Below are positions 20,925 through 29,953 of a stretch of 64,000 nt of DNA, piece after piece; within the stretch, counting starts at the first letter, position 1; each line of letters opens with the position of its first letter. The DNA is from Fertoeibacter niger (lineage in GTDB: Bacteria; Pseudomonadota; Alphaproteobacteria; Rhodobacterales; Rhodobacteraceae): positions 310,001-374,000 of the forward strand of contig NZ_WHUT02000001.1 in assembly GCF_009380135.2 (NCBI RefSeq). The letters run 5' to 3'. The translations under genes and the position numbers were made by a program. The notes under the pieces are model-generated. The model searched no databases, was not told the DNA's origin, and was given only the letters and a program-made list of their open reading frames with translations.

Positions 20925-21863
20925 ATGAGCTGGAACCCCGCACTTGACCCCGACATTCCGCTTGGCGATGCCGTGGACGCGATCGAAACCGTAATCGTGC
21001 CGCGCGCCCGTGATCTGGGCGGCTTCGAGGTGCGGCGCGCGCTGCCCTCGGCCGCGCGGCAGATGGTGGGGCCGTTCATTTTCTTCGACCAGATGGGCCC
21101 GGCCGAATTCTTGACCGGGCAGGGCATCGACGTGCGCCCGCATCCGCATATCGGGCTGGCCACTGTCACCTATCTGATGAAGGGCCGCATCCACCACCGC
21201 GACAGCCTGGGCACCGACCAGTGGATCGAGCCGGGGGCGGTGAACTGGATGCTGGCGGGGCAGGGCATCACCCATTCCGAACGGATGGATGGCCCTATCC
21301 GCAACGCGCCGCACGGGCTGTTCGGATTGCAGACCTGGGTGGCGCTGCCGAAAGACCGCGAGGATGACGGGGCCGCGTTTACCCATGTCGCCCGCGCTGA
21401 CCTGCCGCTGCTGGAAGGTGAGGGCAAATCGGTGCGGCTGGTGCTGGGGCACGCCTGGGGCGAACGGATGCCAATGGAAACCCCGTCCGAGATTTTCTAT
21501 GCCGACGCGGTGCTTGCGGCGGGTGCGGCGATTCCGCTGCCCGACGAGCATGAGGATCGCGGGGCCTATGTGCTGGCCGGGTCTGTCACCGTGGCGGGCG
21601 AAACCTATGCCGAGGGGCGGATGCTGGTGTTCCGCCCGGGCGACCGGATTTCGCTGCGGGCTGGCGATCAAGGCGCGCGCATGATGCTGTTGGGCGGTGC
21701 CACGATGGACGGGCCGCGGCATATCTGGTGGAACTTCGTCGCCTCCAGCAAAGACCGCATTGATGCGGCCAAAGAGGCCTGGCGCGCGGGCGACTGGGCG
21801 CATGGCCGTTTCCGCCTGCCGCCAAACGACGATGCCGAGTTCGTTCCGGCACCCGAGCGGTAG
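20925..21863 (+). CDS. Pirin family protein
   Basis: A 312-residue bicupin. Pirins bind a metal in the N-terminal cupin, and some bacterial members oxidise quercetin; the physiological role is usually unknown. The metal-site segment DVRPHPHIGLATVTYL followed by GRIHHRDSLG and GITHSERM supplies the typical His ligands. FFDQMGPAEF and the C-terminal pirin domain (IPLPDEHEDRGAYVLAGSVTV) are clear. AAAGGAGG at 20912-20919 sits just before the ATG at 20925 and decides the start; longer reading frames run into the tRNA gene. It is followed by a hairpin and then the tRNA-Asp pair. Confidence 0.94.
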   Translation: MSWNPALDPDIPLGDAVDAIETVIVPRARDLGGFEVRRALPSAARQMVGPFIFFDQMGPAEFLTGQGIDVRPHPHIGLATVTYLMKGRIHHRDSLGTDQWIEPGAVNWMLAGQGITHSERMDGPIRNAPHGLFGLQTWVALPKDREDDGAAFTHVARADLPLLEGEGKSVRLVLGHAWGERMPMETPSEIFYADAVLAAGAAIPLPDEHEDRGAYVLAGSVTVAGETYAEGRMLVFRPGDRISLRAGDQGARMMLLGGATMDGPRHIWWNFVASSKDRIDAAKEAWRAGDWAHGRFRLPPNDDAEFVPAPER

Positions 21864-21901
21864 GCCCGGCCCCCAAAACCTGATGCCCGGGGTAAGACAC
21901 G

Positions 21902-21927
21902 CACCCGCCGGATGAAAACGGCGGGTG
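21902..21927 (+). terminator. Hairpin after the pirin gene
   Basis: A perfect 9-bp stem (CACCCGCCG / CGGCGGGTG) with an eight-base loop, 39 bp after the pirin stop. The bases that follow (GCGATAAATC) contain no T-run, so it is at best a weak intrinsic terminator. Confidence 0.4.
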
Positions 21928-22015
21928 GCGATAAATCTGCCCGAGGGCGCTTGACGCCGCCTGCGGGCTTCCGTAATACGACCGCACGTTCGGGCGATGA
22001 TCCGGGCGGCGACGC

Positions 22016-22092
22016 GGGGTTGTAGCTCAGTTGGTTAGAGTATCGGCCTGTCACGCCGGGGGTCGCGGGTTCGAGCCCCGTCAACCTCGCCA
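22016..22092 (+). tRNA. tRNA-Asp (anticodon GTC), copy 1
   Basis: Seventy-seven bases with encoded CCA. The acceptor GGGGTTG pairs with CAACCTC with a G-T pair at the second position. The anticodon loop is CTGTCAC (GTC), and the T-loop is TTCGAGC. The discriminator base is G, as expected for tRNA-Asp. Confidence 0.95.
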
Positions 22093-22142
22093 TCGCCCCC
22101 GGATCGCCCGAACGTCTTGACCCTGCTGGGTCACGGAAATGC

Positions 22143-22219
22143 GCGGTTGTAGCTCAGTTGGTTAGAGTATCGGCCTGTCACGCCGAGGGTCGCGGGTTCG
22201 AGCCCCGTCAACCGCGCCA
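22143..22219 (+). tRNA. tRNA-Asp (anticodon GTC), copy 2
   Basis: Seventy-seven bases with encoded CCA, 50 bp after copy 1. The acceptor GCGGTTG pairs perfectly with CAACCGC, anticodon GTC. It differs from copy 1 at acceptor positions 2 and 71 and by an A for G just 3' of the anticodon stem. Confidence 0.96.
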
Positions 22220-22230
22220 GTTTCCCCCCT

Positions 22231-22674
22231 TCATAATCTGATCCGGTAGCGCACATGGTCATCGGCCAGCGCATAGCGGTCATAGAGTTTGCGCGCTGTG
22301 TGGTTGGTTTCGCTGGTCATCCAGTAAAGCCGCGCCCAGCCCTTTGCGCGGCTGATCGCCACCAGATCATCCAGCAGCGCCCGGCCAAGGCCGAAGCCCC
22401 GGGCATCGGCGGTCAGGAACAGATCCTCCAGATAGCCGTCATCGCCCAGCCCCCAGGTGCTGATATGGTTGTGGTGCAGCGCAAAACCCAGCACCCGCCC
22501 CTGCACCACCGCCAGACGGGCGGTCAGCGGCGATGCGGGGTCAAGGATTCGCGCCCAGGTCTGCGCCGTCACCTCGTGTGGCAGGGTGACGTTGTAGAAC
22601 GCCAGATACTCCGCCCAGAGGCGGCGAAAGGCGGATTCGTCGGCGGCGGTCGCATCGCGGATGTCGTGGGTCAT
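22231..22674 (-). CDS. GNAT-family N-acetyltransferase
   Basis: A 147-residue acyl-CoA-dependent N-acetyltransferase. The acetyl-CoA-binding motif A reads DARGFGLGRALLDDLV, preceded by GYLEDLFLTAD (strand beta4) and followed by WMTSETNHTARKLYDRYAL, a common motif-B ending. The acceptor amine is unknown. Its ATG overlaps the upstream gene's stop as TGATG. It is the third gene of the operon started by the M20 dipeptidase, and it converges on tRNA-Asp copy 2. Confidence 0.92.
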   Translation of the reverse strand: MTHDIRDATAADESAFRRLWAEYLAFYNVTLPHEVTAQTWARILDPASPLTARLAVVQGRVLGFALHHNHISTWGLGDDGYLEDLFLTADARGFGLGRALLDDLVAISRAKGWARLYWMTSETNHTARKLYDRYALADDHVRYRIRL

Positions 22675-22979
22675 CAGGGCCTCGGGATGGGTTCGCCGGT
22701 GCCGTCCTCGTCGATCAGCAACAGGCTGGCAGAGGGAAATGCGGCATGCAGGGCGGCGGGAATGGCGCGGGCAAAGACCCCGAACAGATCTGGGTCTTTC
22801 TGCCAGCAATAGCTGGCGGTGGATTTTGCACCTGGCAGGGGGCCGGCATCGCTGGCCGGTATCACCCGGCTGAACCATACCGCCGCATCCCACCCCGGAT
22901 GCGCGGCCCGCAGCGTGGCCAGCCGTTCGGCCAGTGCTGCGGGCGGCAGGGTGCTGAGGATGCTGTGGCAGGCCGCCAT
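22674..22979 (-). CDS. Conserved hypothetical protein between dipeptidase and GNAT genes
   Basis: A 101-residue soluble protein that I do not recognise. It begins MAACHSILSTLPPAALAERLATLRAAHPGW when read from the ATG at 22979; no long motif is repeated here. GWDAAVWFSRVIP and the acidic C-terminus LLLIDEDGTGEP are its notable segments. The ATG overlaps the dipeptidase stop (TGATG), and its own stop overlaps the GNAT start the same way, so translation is coupled. A GTG one codon earlier is an alternative start. Function cannot be inferred beyond its operon. Confidence 0.72.
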   Translation of the reverse strand: MAACHSILSTLPPAALAERLATLRAAHPGWDAAVWFSRVIPASDAGPLPGAKSTASYCWQKDPDLFGVFARAIPAALHAAFPSASLLLIDEDGTGEPIPRP

Positions 22980-24352
22980 CACATCATCCGGGCAATCACC
23001 CGCGCCCAGGACCGGATGCCCTTGTGGAAGCTTTCCACATCATATTTCTCATTCGGGCTGTGGATCTGGTCATCATCCTTGCCAAAGCCCACCAGCAGCG
23101 CATCCATGCCCAGCACGGTCTTGAAATAGCCCGCGATGGGAATGGACCCGCCGCAGCCCACATAGGATGCGGCACGGCCCCATTCCTCGGTCAATGCCGC
23201 GCGGGTCTGCTCGAATGCGGGATGGGTGATCTGCATCTGGCCCGCGGGCGATCCGCCGACATCGTGGAATTCCACGCGGCAATCGGCGGGCAACTGATCT
23301 GTCACCCATGTCTGGAAGGCCGCGACAATGGCATCGGGATCCTGCTCCGACACAAGGCGGAAGCTGACCTTGGCATGCGCCTCGGCGGGCAGCACGGTCT
23401 TGAAACCGGCCCCGGTATAGCCGCCCCACATGCCGTTGATTTCCGCCGTGGGCCGCGACCAGATCATTTCCAAAGGCGTGCGGTCCTGTTCACCCGCTGG
23501 CACCGACAGGCCCACATCGCCCAGGAATTTGGCATGGTCAAAAGCCAGGCTTTGCCATTGCGCGCGGATATGCTCGGGCAGTTCCTTGACCCCGTCATAG
23601 AACCCGGGCACCGTGACGCGGCCCTGATCGTCATGCAACCGGCCAAGGATGCGCGTCATCACCCGGTTGGGGTTGATTGCCGCGCCGCCATACATGCCCG
23701 AATGCAGATCCTTGTTCGGCCCGTGGATGGTGAACTGCGCCGAGGCGAGGCCGCGCAGCATGGTGACGATGGCGGGCGCGGTGGATTCGAACAGGCCGGT
23801 GTCGCAGATCAGCGCCACGTCGCAGGTCAGCTCTTCCTTGTTGGCCTGCATGAACGGCACCAGCGAGGGCGAGCCTGATTCCTCCTCCCCCTCAAGGAAA
23901 ATCGTGATCGGGCCGGGCAGGGTGCCCGTCACCTCTTTGAACGCGCGGCAGGCCTCGATGAAGGTCATCAACTGGCCCTTGTCATCCGACGATCCGCGCG
24001 CGCGGATCACCAGGCCTTTGGCCGTGTCCTCGATCGCCGGATCAAAGGGGTCGCGGTCCCACAGGCTGAGGGGATCCACCGGCTGCACGTCGTAGTGACC
24101 ATAGAACAGCGTGCGCGGCCCGTCGCCCTGCGAATGCGCCACCACCATCGGATGCCCGGGCGTCACCCGCTTGGAGGCGTCAAACCCAAGGCTGTTCAGT
24201 TCATCCACCAGCCAGTCGGCCGCGCGGTCGCAATCGGGCTTGAACGCGGGGTCGGTAGAGATTGACGGGATGCGCAGCAGGGCGAACAGGCGGTCCATCG
24301 CCTCGGGCAGGGTGGCGTCGATCCGGTGCAGCACGGCGTCCAGCGACATCAT
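22979..24352 (-). CDS. M20-family dipeptidase/metallopeptidase
   Basis: A 457-residue zinc-dependent exopeptidase of the M20 family that hydrolyses dipeptides or related amide bonds in the cytosol. Metal-site motifs are present in order: LFYGHYDVQPVDP (His and Asp ligands), RGSSDDKGQ (bridging Asp), EGEEESGSPSL (catalytic and metal-binding Glu). The dimerisation or lid domain occupies about residues 200-320. The start is either of two consecutive ATG codons at 24352 and 24349. It leads a three-gene operon with overlapping stop/start codons. Confidence 0.95.
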   Translation of the reverse strand: MMSLDAVLHRIDATLPEAMDRLFALLRIPSISTDPAFKPDCDRAADWLVDELNSLGFDASKRVTPGHPMVVAHSQGDGPRTLFYGHYDVQPVDPLSLWDRDPFDPAIEDTAKGLVIRARGSSDDKGQLMTFIEACRAFKEVTGTLPGPITIFLEGEEESGSPSLVPFMQANKEELTCDVALICDTGLFESTAPAIVTMLRGLASAQFTIHGPNKDLHSGMYGGAAINPNRVMTRILGRLHDDQGRVTVPGFYDGVKELPEHIRAQWQSLAFDHAKFLGDVGLSVPAGEQDRTPLEMIWSRPTAEINGMWGGYTGAGFKTVLPAEAHAKVSFRLVSEQDPDAIVAAFQTWVTDQLPADCRVEFHDVGGSPAGQMQITHPAFEQTRAALTEEWGRAASYVGCGGSIPIAGYFKTVLGMDALLVGFGKDDDQIHSPNEKYDVESFHKGIRSWARVIARMM

Positions 24353-24458
24353 TCACTCCATTTTGTGATTTGCTGACCAAGGGTAACAGGTGCCGACCCA
24401 CTGTCCAGAGGCGGCGGCGCAGGGTAAACTGTGGCCCTGTGCTGTGCAGGAGGCGAAA

Positions 24459-25028
24459 ATGCGGGCAATCGGTGGGCTGATGGCGGTTCTGGCGGCAGGT
24501 GCCGCCCAGGCGCAGGCGGTGGATGGCAAGACGGCGCGGACCCTGCTTTTTCCGGCCACGGGGGCGGTGGTGGAACTGCTGCCGCAGGATTTTCTGCCTG
24601 AAGATCAGGCGGCCCTGCTGGCCGCAGTGGGTGCGCAGCAGCCCTATTACGGTGCCATCGCCGTGTCACCCGATGAAGGCCTGATGGTCGAGGCGACGGT
24701 GGCGGCGGCCAATTACCACGAGACCGAGGCGGCAGAACGCGCGGCCTTGGCGGGATGCGAGGCGAAACGGCAGGGCGCAACGCCTTGCGCCGTGGTGGCG
24801 CTGATCCGCCCCGAGGGCTGGCAGGCGCAGCCCCTGCAACTGTCGGCAGCCGCGACCGAGGGCTTTGCCGATTACGGCCGCAGCGGCCCGCGCGCGCTGG
24901 CGGTTTCGGCCAGCACGGGGCTGTGGGGGCTGGGCAAGGGCGATTCTGCCGCAGATGCAGCCATTGCCGATTGCGCCGCCAAGGCCAGCCCGCCCGCCGC
25001 CGATTGCGCGGTGGTGATCGCCGATTGA
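24459..25028 (+). CDS. Exported protein with two DUF4189-like repeats
   Basis: A 189-residue protein with a signal peptide (about residues 1-21, cleaving near AQAQA) and an AGGAGG site before the ATG at 24459. The mature part seems to hold two related units: AIAVSPDEG...CEAKRQGATPCAVV, and LAVSASTGLWG...CAAKASPPAADCAVV. Each has an Ala-rich middle and two cysteines about ten residues apart, recalling the DUF4189 pattern, which has no known biochemical role. The cysteines may form disulfides in the periplasm. It is on the same strand as hemA, 134 bp upstream. Confidence 0.75.
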   Translation: MRAIGGLMAVLAAGAAQAQAVDGKTARTLLFPATGAVVELLPQDFLPEDQAALLAAVGAQQPYYGAIAVSPDEGLMVEATVAAANYHETEAAERAALAGCEAKRQGATPCAVVALIRPEGWQAQPLQLSAAATEGFADYGRSGPRALAVSASTGLWGLGKGDSAADAAIADCAAKASPPAADCAVVIAD

Positions 25029-25052
25029 TGCGACTTTCGCAGGGGCCGGCGG

Positions 25053-25166
25053 GTGGGGCGGCAAATTGCCCTGTTCCTTCTTGGCGCGCTGCTGCTTAAT
25101 CAGGCATACCGGCCTTCGGGCCACCCCAGCCTGCCCGGGTTCCGGGTGTCAGGGAGAATGGCATGA
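25053..25166 (+). CDS. Possible 37-residue leader ORF overlapping the hemA start
   Basis: A GTG-started frame of 37 codons that begins with a hydrophobic segment ([17 protein letters not shown]) and stops at TGA sharing bases with the hemA ATG (ATGA). If translated, it would couple directly into hemA and could act as a small membrane peptide or leader. No strong ribosome-binding site precedes the GTG (only GGGG runs), so it may also be chance. Confidence 0.3.
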   Translation: MGRQIALFLLGALLLNQAYRPSGHPSLPGFRVSGRMA

Positions 25167-26386
25167 ACTACGATCTGGCGCTGGACGCCGCCTTGAACCG
25201 CCTGCATGACGAAGGGCGCTACCGCACCTTCATCGACATCGAACGGCGGGCCGGGGCCTTTCCGCAGGCCACATGGCGCAAGCCGGATGGGTCCGAGGCG
25301 CCGATCACCGTCTGGTGCGGCAATGATTATCTGGGCATGGGCCAGCACCCGGCGGTTCTGGCCGCGATGCACGAGGCGCTGGATGCTGCGGGCGCAGGTT
25401 CGGGCGGCACGCGGAACATCTCGGGCACCACGGTATATCACAAGCGGCTGGAGGCTGAACTGGCCGATCTGCATGGCAAAGAGGCGGCGCTGGTGTTCAC
25501 CTCGGCCTATGTCGCCAATGACGCCACGCTTTCGACGCTGCCAAAGCTGTTCCCCGGCCTGATCATCTATTCCGACGCGCTGAACCATGCCTCGATGATC
25601 GAGGGCGTGCGGCGCAACGGCGGGGCGAAACGGGTGTTCCGGCACAATGACGTGGCGCATCTGCGCGAACTGCTGGCGGCGGATGATCCGGCAACGCCCA
25701 AGCTAATAGCCTTCGAGTCGGTCTATTCGATGGATGGCGATTTTGGCCCCATCGGCGCAATCTGCGATCTGGCCGAAGAGTTCGGCGCGCTGACCTATAT
25801 CGACGAGGTGCATGCCGTGGGGCTTTACGGCCCGCGTGGCGGCGGCGTGGCCGAGCGCGACGGATTGTCGCAGCGCATAGATGTGATCAACGGCACCTTG
25901 GCCAAGGCTTACGGCGTGATGGGCGGCTATATTGCTGCAAGTGCGAAAATGGTCGATGCGGTGCGGTCCTATGCCCCCGGATTCATCTTTACCTCGTCGC
26001 TGCCGCCCGCGATTGCGGCGGGCGCTGCGGCCTCGGTCAGGCATCTGAAAACCGACCATGACCTGCGCGAACAGCACCAGTCCAAGGCGCGGATCCTGAA
26101 GCTGCGGCTGAAGGGGCTGGGCCTGCCGATCATCGACCATGGGTCACATATTGTGCCGGTGCATGTGGGCGACCCCATTCATTGCAAGATGCTGTCCGAC
26201 ATGCTGCTGGATCACTATGGTATCTATGTGCAGCCGATCAACTATCCCACCGTGCCGCGCGGCACCGAACGGCTGCGCTTCACCCCCTCGCCGGTGCACG
26301 ATTCCGGGCAGATCGACCATCTGGTGCGCGCCATGGATGCGCTTTGGAAACATTGTGCGCTGAATCGCGCCGAGGTGTCGGCCTGA
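25163..26386 (+). CDS. hemA: 5-aminolevulinate synthase
   Basis: PLP enzyme that condenses glycine and succinyl-CoA to 5-aminolevulinate, the first step of heme and (bacterio)chlorophyll synthesis in alphaproteobacteria. The 407 residues match the usual length of Rhodobacter ALA synthases. Seen: [42 protein letters not shown], and the PLP Lys248 in [20 protein letters not shown] lies six bases before the ATG at 25163. I see no FnrL-type TTGAT-N4-ATCAA site in the 134 bp upstream. Confidence 0.98.
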   Translation: MNYDLALDAALNRLHDEGRYRTFIDIERRAGAFPQATWRKPDGSEAPITVWCGNDYLGMGQHPAVLAAMHEALDAAGAGSGGTRNISGTTVYHKRLEAELADLHGKEAALVFTSAYVANDATLSTLPKLFPGLIIYSDALNHASMIEGVRRNGGAKRVFRHNDVAHLRELLAADDPATPKLIAFESVYSMDGDFGPIGAICDLAEEFGALTYIDEVHAVGLYGPRGGGVAERDGLSQRIDVINGTLAKAYGVMGGYIAASAKMVDAVRSYAPGFIFTSSLPPAIAAGAAASVRHLKTDHDLREQHQSKARILKLRLKGLGLPIIDHGSHIVPVHVGDPIHCKMLSDMLLDHYGIYVQPINYPTVPRGTERLRFTPSPVHDSGQIDHLVRAMDALWKHCALNRAEVSA

Positions 26387-26499
26387 CCGCTTCTGCGGAT
26401 GCAAAGGCCCTTGCCCTGTGCTAGCTTTTGCCAAATAGCACGCATATGAGTCGACGGCAGAGCGACTCGGGCGATCTGGGGCAGGGACGGGCATAGCGC

Positions 26500-27720
26500 A
26501 TGATCTGGCGGAGGACGGCACCTTCGACGGCAGAAACCGACAAACCCAAGGGGTTTGACGATTTCGAACTGCGGTTGGGCGACCTGATGCGTGGCGAACG
26601 CGCGACCATGGGCAAAAGCCTGCTGGACGTGCAGCGCGAACTGAAAATAAAGGCCACCTATATCGCCGCCATCGAAAACTGCGATGTTTCCGCCTTTGAA
26701 ACCCAGGGTTTCGTGGCGGGTTACATCCGGTCCTATGCCCGCTATCTGGGCATGGACCCCGATTGGGCCTATCAGAAATTCTGCGTCGAGGCGAATTTCA
26801 CCCTGGCGCATGGCATGTCTGCGGCGGCCTCGCCCGCACGGCTGACGGCGGCACGGGCCAAGCAGGCCGATTTCAGCGACCCGCTGGCCAACCCGAATGC
26901 CAGCTTCGTGCCGCGCGGCCAAAGCATGTTCGCGCAGATCGAACCCGGGGCTGTCGGCTCGGTTCTGGTTCTGATCGCGCTGATCGGGGCCATGGGCTAT
27001 GGCGGCTGGTCGGTGCTGCAAGAGGTGCAGCGCGTGCAACTGGCCCCGGTGGATCAGGCCCCGGTGGTGGTGGCCGAGATTGATCCCTTGGGCAATGTCT
27101 CGGGCGAGCCGCCTCTGGTGCGGTCTGCCCCTGCATCGGAAACGACAGATACCGTGGTGGCTGACGCACAGCCCGCAGCCCCCGATCTGATGGGGCGGCT
27201 TTATCGCCCGCAGGCGCAGGCGCTGGATGTGCCGGTGCTGGTGTCGCGCGATGGGCCGATTGCGGCGATCAACCCGCGCGCCGGTGCGGTGGCCGAAACC
27301 GTGGCTGCGGCCGCGCCCGCTGCCGAAGCCCCCGCCGCCGATGCCGTGCAGGTGGTCGAGGCTGGTGCCCCTGCGGTCGAGCTTTTGGCCGTGCGCCCGT
27401 CCTGGGTGCGGGTTCAATCGGCGGATGGCACGGTGCTGTTCGAAAAAATCCTTGATGCGGGTGAACGTTACGTCGTGCCGCAGATGGAAGAGCCGGCGCT
27501 GCTGCGTGCGGGCAATTCCGGTTCGGTCTATTTCGCGGTGAATGGCGAAACCTATGGCCCCGCCGCCCCCGGCGCGCAGGTGGTCAAGAACGTGGCCCTG
27601 TCGCCCGACGCGCTGAAAGAGAAATTCCAGCTGGCCGATCTGGAGGCTGATCCCGCCTTGGGTGAACTGGTGCCGGTGGCAGATGCCAGTGCCGCCGCCA
27701 CGCTGCCGCTGGCCGACTGA
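26500..27720 (+). CDS. RodZ-like HTH membrane protein (DUF4115)
   Basis: A 406-residue protein with a cytoplasmic Cro/CI-type helix-turn-helix of the HTH_25 class (about residues 25-95, including SLLDVQRELKIKATYIAAIE), a single membrane helix (about 147-167), a Pro/Ala-rich linker, and a C-terminal DUF4115 domain (about 285-375, RPSWVRVQSADGTVLFEK). This is the layout of RodZ, which tethers MreB in rod-shaped cells, though the linker is long. It sits 113 bp after hemA and 76 bp before ispG, a gene order common in proteobacteria. Confidence 0.88.
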   Translation: MIWRRTAPSTAETDKPKGFDDFELRLGDLMRGERATMGKSLLDVQRELKIKATYIAAIENCDVSAFETQGFVAGYIRSYARYLGMDPDWAYQKFCVEANFTLAHGMSAAASPARLTAARAKQADFSDPLANPNASFVPRGQSMFAQIEPGAVGSVLVLIALIGAMGYGGWSVLQEVQRVQLAPVDQAPVVVAEIDPLGNVSGEPPLVRSAPASETTDTVVADAQPAAPDLMGRLYRPQAQALDVPVLVSRDGPIAAINPRAGAVAETVAAAAPAAEAPAADAVQVVEAGAPAVELLAVRPSWVRVQSADGTVLFEKILDAGERYVVPQMEEPALLRAGNSGSVYFAVNGETYGPAAPGAQVVKNVALSPDALKEKFQLADLEADPALGELVPVADASAAATLPLAD

Positions 27721-27796
27721 CCCCACCATTTGACGCAGCCGGGTTGATGACCGGGCCTTGCCGGGTTATCTAAGGGGCGACCCCGGAGGCCTGCCC

Positions 27797-28921
27797 ATGT
27801 CGCTGAACACCGTCCGTCCCTGGCGCAACATCATGCGCCGCAAATCCCGTCAGATCATGGTGGGCAAGGTGGCCGTGGGGGGCGATGCGCCGATCTCGGT
27901 GCAGACCATGACCAACACGTTGACGCATGACGTGGCGGCCACGCTGGAACAGGTGCAGCGTTGCGCCATCGCCGGGGCCGATATCGTGCGGATTTCCACC
28001 CCCGATGAGGAAAGCACGGCTGCGCTGCGCGAGATCGTGCGCGAAAGCCCGGTGCCCATCGTGGCCGACATCCATTTCCACTACAAACGCGCAATCGAGG
28101 CGGCCGAGGCGGGCGCGGCCTGCCTGCGCATCAACCCCGGCAATATCGGGGATGAGCGCCGGGTGCGCGAGGTGATCAAGGCCGCCAAGGATCACGGCTG
28201 TTCCATCCGCATCGGGGTGAACGCCGGGTCGCTGGAGCGGCACCTGCTGGACAAATATGGCGAGCCTTGCCCGGATGCGATGGTGGAATCCGGCATGGAC
28301 CACATCAAGATATTGCAAGACAACGATTTTCACGAATTCAAGATCTCGGTGAAGGCGTCGGATGTGTTCATGGCGGCGGCGGCCTATCAGCAACTGACCG
28401 ATGTCACCGATGCGCCGATCCATCTGGGCATCACCGAGGCGGGCGGGCTGGTGTCGGGCACGGTGAAATCGGCCATCGGTCTGGGCAACCTGTTGTGGAT
28501 GGGCATCGGCGATACGATCCGCGTCAGCCTGTCTGCCGATCCGGTGGAAGAGGTGAAGGTGGGGTTCGAGATCCTGAAAAGCCTTGGCCTGCGGCACCGG
28601 GGCGTCACGATCATTTCCTGCCCCAGTTGCGCGCGTCAGGGGTTTGACGTGATCAAGACCGTGGCGGCGCTGGAGGACCGGCTGGCGCATGTCACCACGT
28701 CACTCAGCCTGTCGATCATCGGCTGTGTGGTGAATGGCCCGGGCGAGGCGCTGATGACCGACATCGGCTTTACCGGCGGCGGGGCCGGGTCTGGCATGGT
28801 CTATCTGGCGGGCAAGCAGCATCACAAGCTGGGCAACGAAGGCATGATCGACCATATCGTCGAACTGGTGGAACAAAAGGCCGCCGAGATCGAGGCGACA
28901 GCGGCGCAGGCAGCGGAATAG
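27797..28921 (+). CDS. ispG: 4-hydroxy-3-methylbut-2-en-1-yl diphosphate synthase
   Basis: Iron-sulfur enzyme of the non-mevalonate (MEP) isoprenoid pathway; it reduces ME-cPP to HMBPP. The 374-residue protein has the TIM-barrel N-terminal part ([30 protein letters not shown]) and the 4Fe-4S ligands Cys275 and Cys278 in [12 protein letters not shown] and Cys310 in GCVVNGPGE. The ATG at 27797 begins [12 protein letters not shown]; an in-frame codon at 27758 is less likely because GGAGG (27785-27789) directs ribosomes to 27797. Confidence 0.98.
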   Translation: MSLNTVRPWRNIMRRKSRQIMVGKVAVGGDAPISVQTMTNTLTHDVAATLEQVQRCAIAGADIVRISTPDEESTAALREIVRESPVPIVADIHFHYKRAIEAAEAGAACLRINPGNIGDERRVREVIKAAKDHGCSIRIGVNAGSLERHLLDKYGEPCPDAMVESGMDHIKILQDNDFHEFKISVKASDVFMAAAAYQQLTDVTDAPIHLGITEAGGLVSGTVKSAIGLGNLLWMGIGDTIRVSLSADPVEEVKVGFEILKSLGLRHRGVTIISCPSCARQGFDVIKTVAALEDRLAHVTTSLSLSIIGCVVNGPGEALMTDIGFTGGGAGSGMVYLAGKQHHKLGNEGMIDHIVELVEQKAAEIEATAAQAAE

Positions 28922-28960
28922 CGCGACATCGCCCGTCAGGGCAGAGGATTGGCCCGCAGT

Positions 28961-29863
28961 TCAACGCACGGTATCATAGCCTTTCAGCGCGCCAGCCATA
29001 TGGTCGATGAATACCCGCAGCCGCGCCGTCACAGATTGCGCGGTGGGATAGACGAAATAGAGGCCCTTGCGCGGCGTCTCCCACCCCGGTAACACCTGCA
29101 CCAGACGGCCCGCCGCAAATTCCGGCTTGGCCAGCAGATAGGGCAGAACGGCCACCCCGGCGCCTGCCACGGCCGCATCCCGCACCGCCAGAAATGACCC
29201 CAGCGCAAGGCCGGGTTTGGCCGCAACCTCTGCCCTTTGGTCGCCATTGCCCAGCGGCCAGGCGGCGGCCCAGGGCGCGGCGATGCCGATCAGCGGCATG
29301 TGATCCAGATCGGCCGGGTGGTGCAGGCTGTCCAGCCCCGGCAGGCCGGGGGCTGCGGCCAGCACCGCATGGCCATGCTGCAACAGCCGCGCCACCTGTG
29401 CCGAATTGTCCATCGGGCCAAAGCGGATGCAGCCATCAAACCCCTCTTCCAGCAGGTCGGGGGTGCGGTCAAGGAAATGGATTTCCAACGTGATATCAGG
29501 ATATTGCGCGCGGAAGCGGGCGGCAATCGTGCCGATCAGCACATGGCCCAGCACGGGTGGCACCGCGATGCGCAAATGGCCACGCGCGCTGCCGCCCTGT
29601 TCGCCAAGCGCGCGGCGAATGTCATCCGCGTCACCCAGCAGCCGGTCGGCGCGCAGGGCCAGCACCTCGCCCTCGGCGGTGATGCGCAATTGGCGGGTGG
29701 TGCGTTCGATCAGCCGCACGCCCAGATCGGCCTCCAGATCGGCGACACGTTTTGACACGGTGGATTTCGGCGCGCGCAGCACCAGCGCCGCGCCCGAGAA
29801 GGACCCCTCCCGCACGACCGCCCGAAACGCGCGCAAGGCAGCAAGATCAAGGTCATTGTCCAT
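28961..29863 (-). CDS. LysR-family transcriptional regulator
   Basis: A 300-residue LysR regulator: winged helix-turn-helix (residues 1-60, LAALRAFRAVVREGSFSGAALVLRAPKSTVSKRVADLE) and an effector-binding domain. It is divergent from an MFS transporter gene with 90 bp between the start codons, the usual arrangement for a LysR that controls an exporter. The effector is unknown. Confidence 0.94.
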   Translation of the reverse strand: MDNDLDLAALRAFRAVVREGSFSGAALVLRAPKSTVSKRVADLEADLGVRLIERTTRQLRITAEGEVLALRADRLLGDADDIRRALGEQGGSARGHLRIAVPPVLGHVLIGTIAARFRAQYPDITLEIHFLDRTPDLLEEGFDGCIRFGPMDNSAQVARLLQHGHAVLAAAPGLPGLDSLHHPADLDHMPLIGIAAPWAAAWPLGNGDQRAEVAAKPGLALGSFLAVRDAAVAGAGVAVLPYLLAKPEFAAGRLVQVLPGWETPRKGLYFVYPTAQSVTARLRVFIDHMAGALKGYDTVR

Positions 29864-29953
29864 GTTTCGGGATTATCTTTTCGTAAGTGGCTGTCTTGTC
29901 CATTATCCTGTCTCTGGCTCATGGTGCGGTCAAGCGTTTTCAGGATGAACCCC

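Noticed and set aside
25029-25162. FnrL-type oxygen-response site upstream of hemA
   Set aside because: No TTGAT-N4-ATCAA or close variant is present in this stretch.
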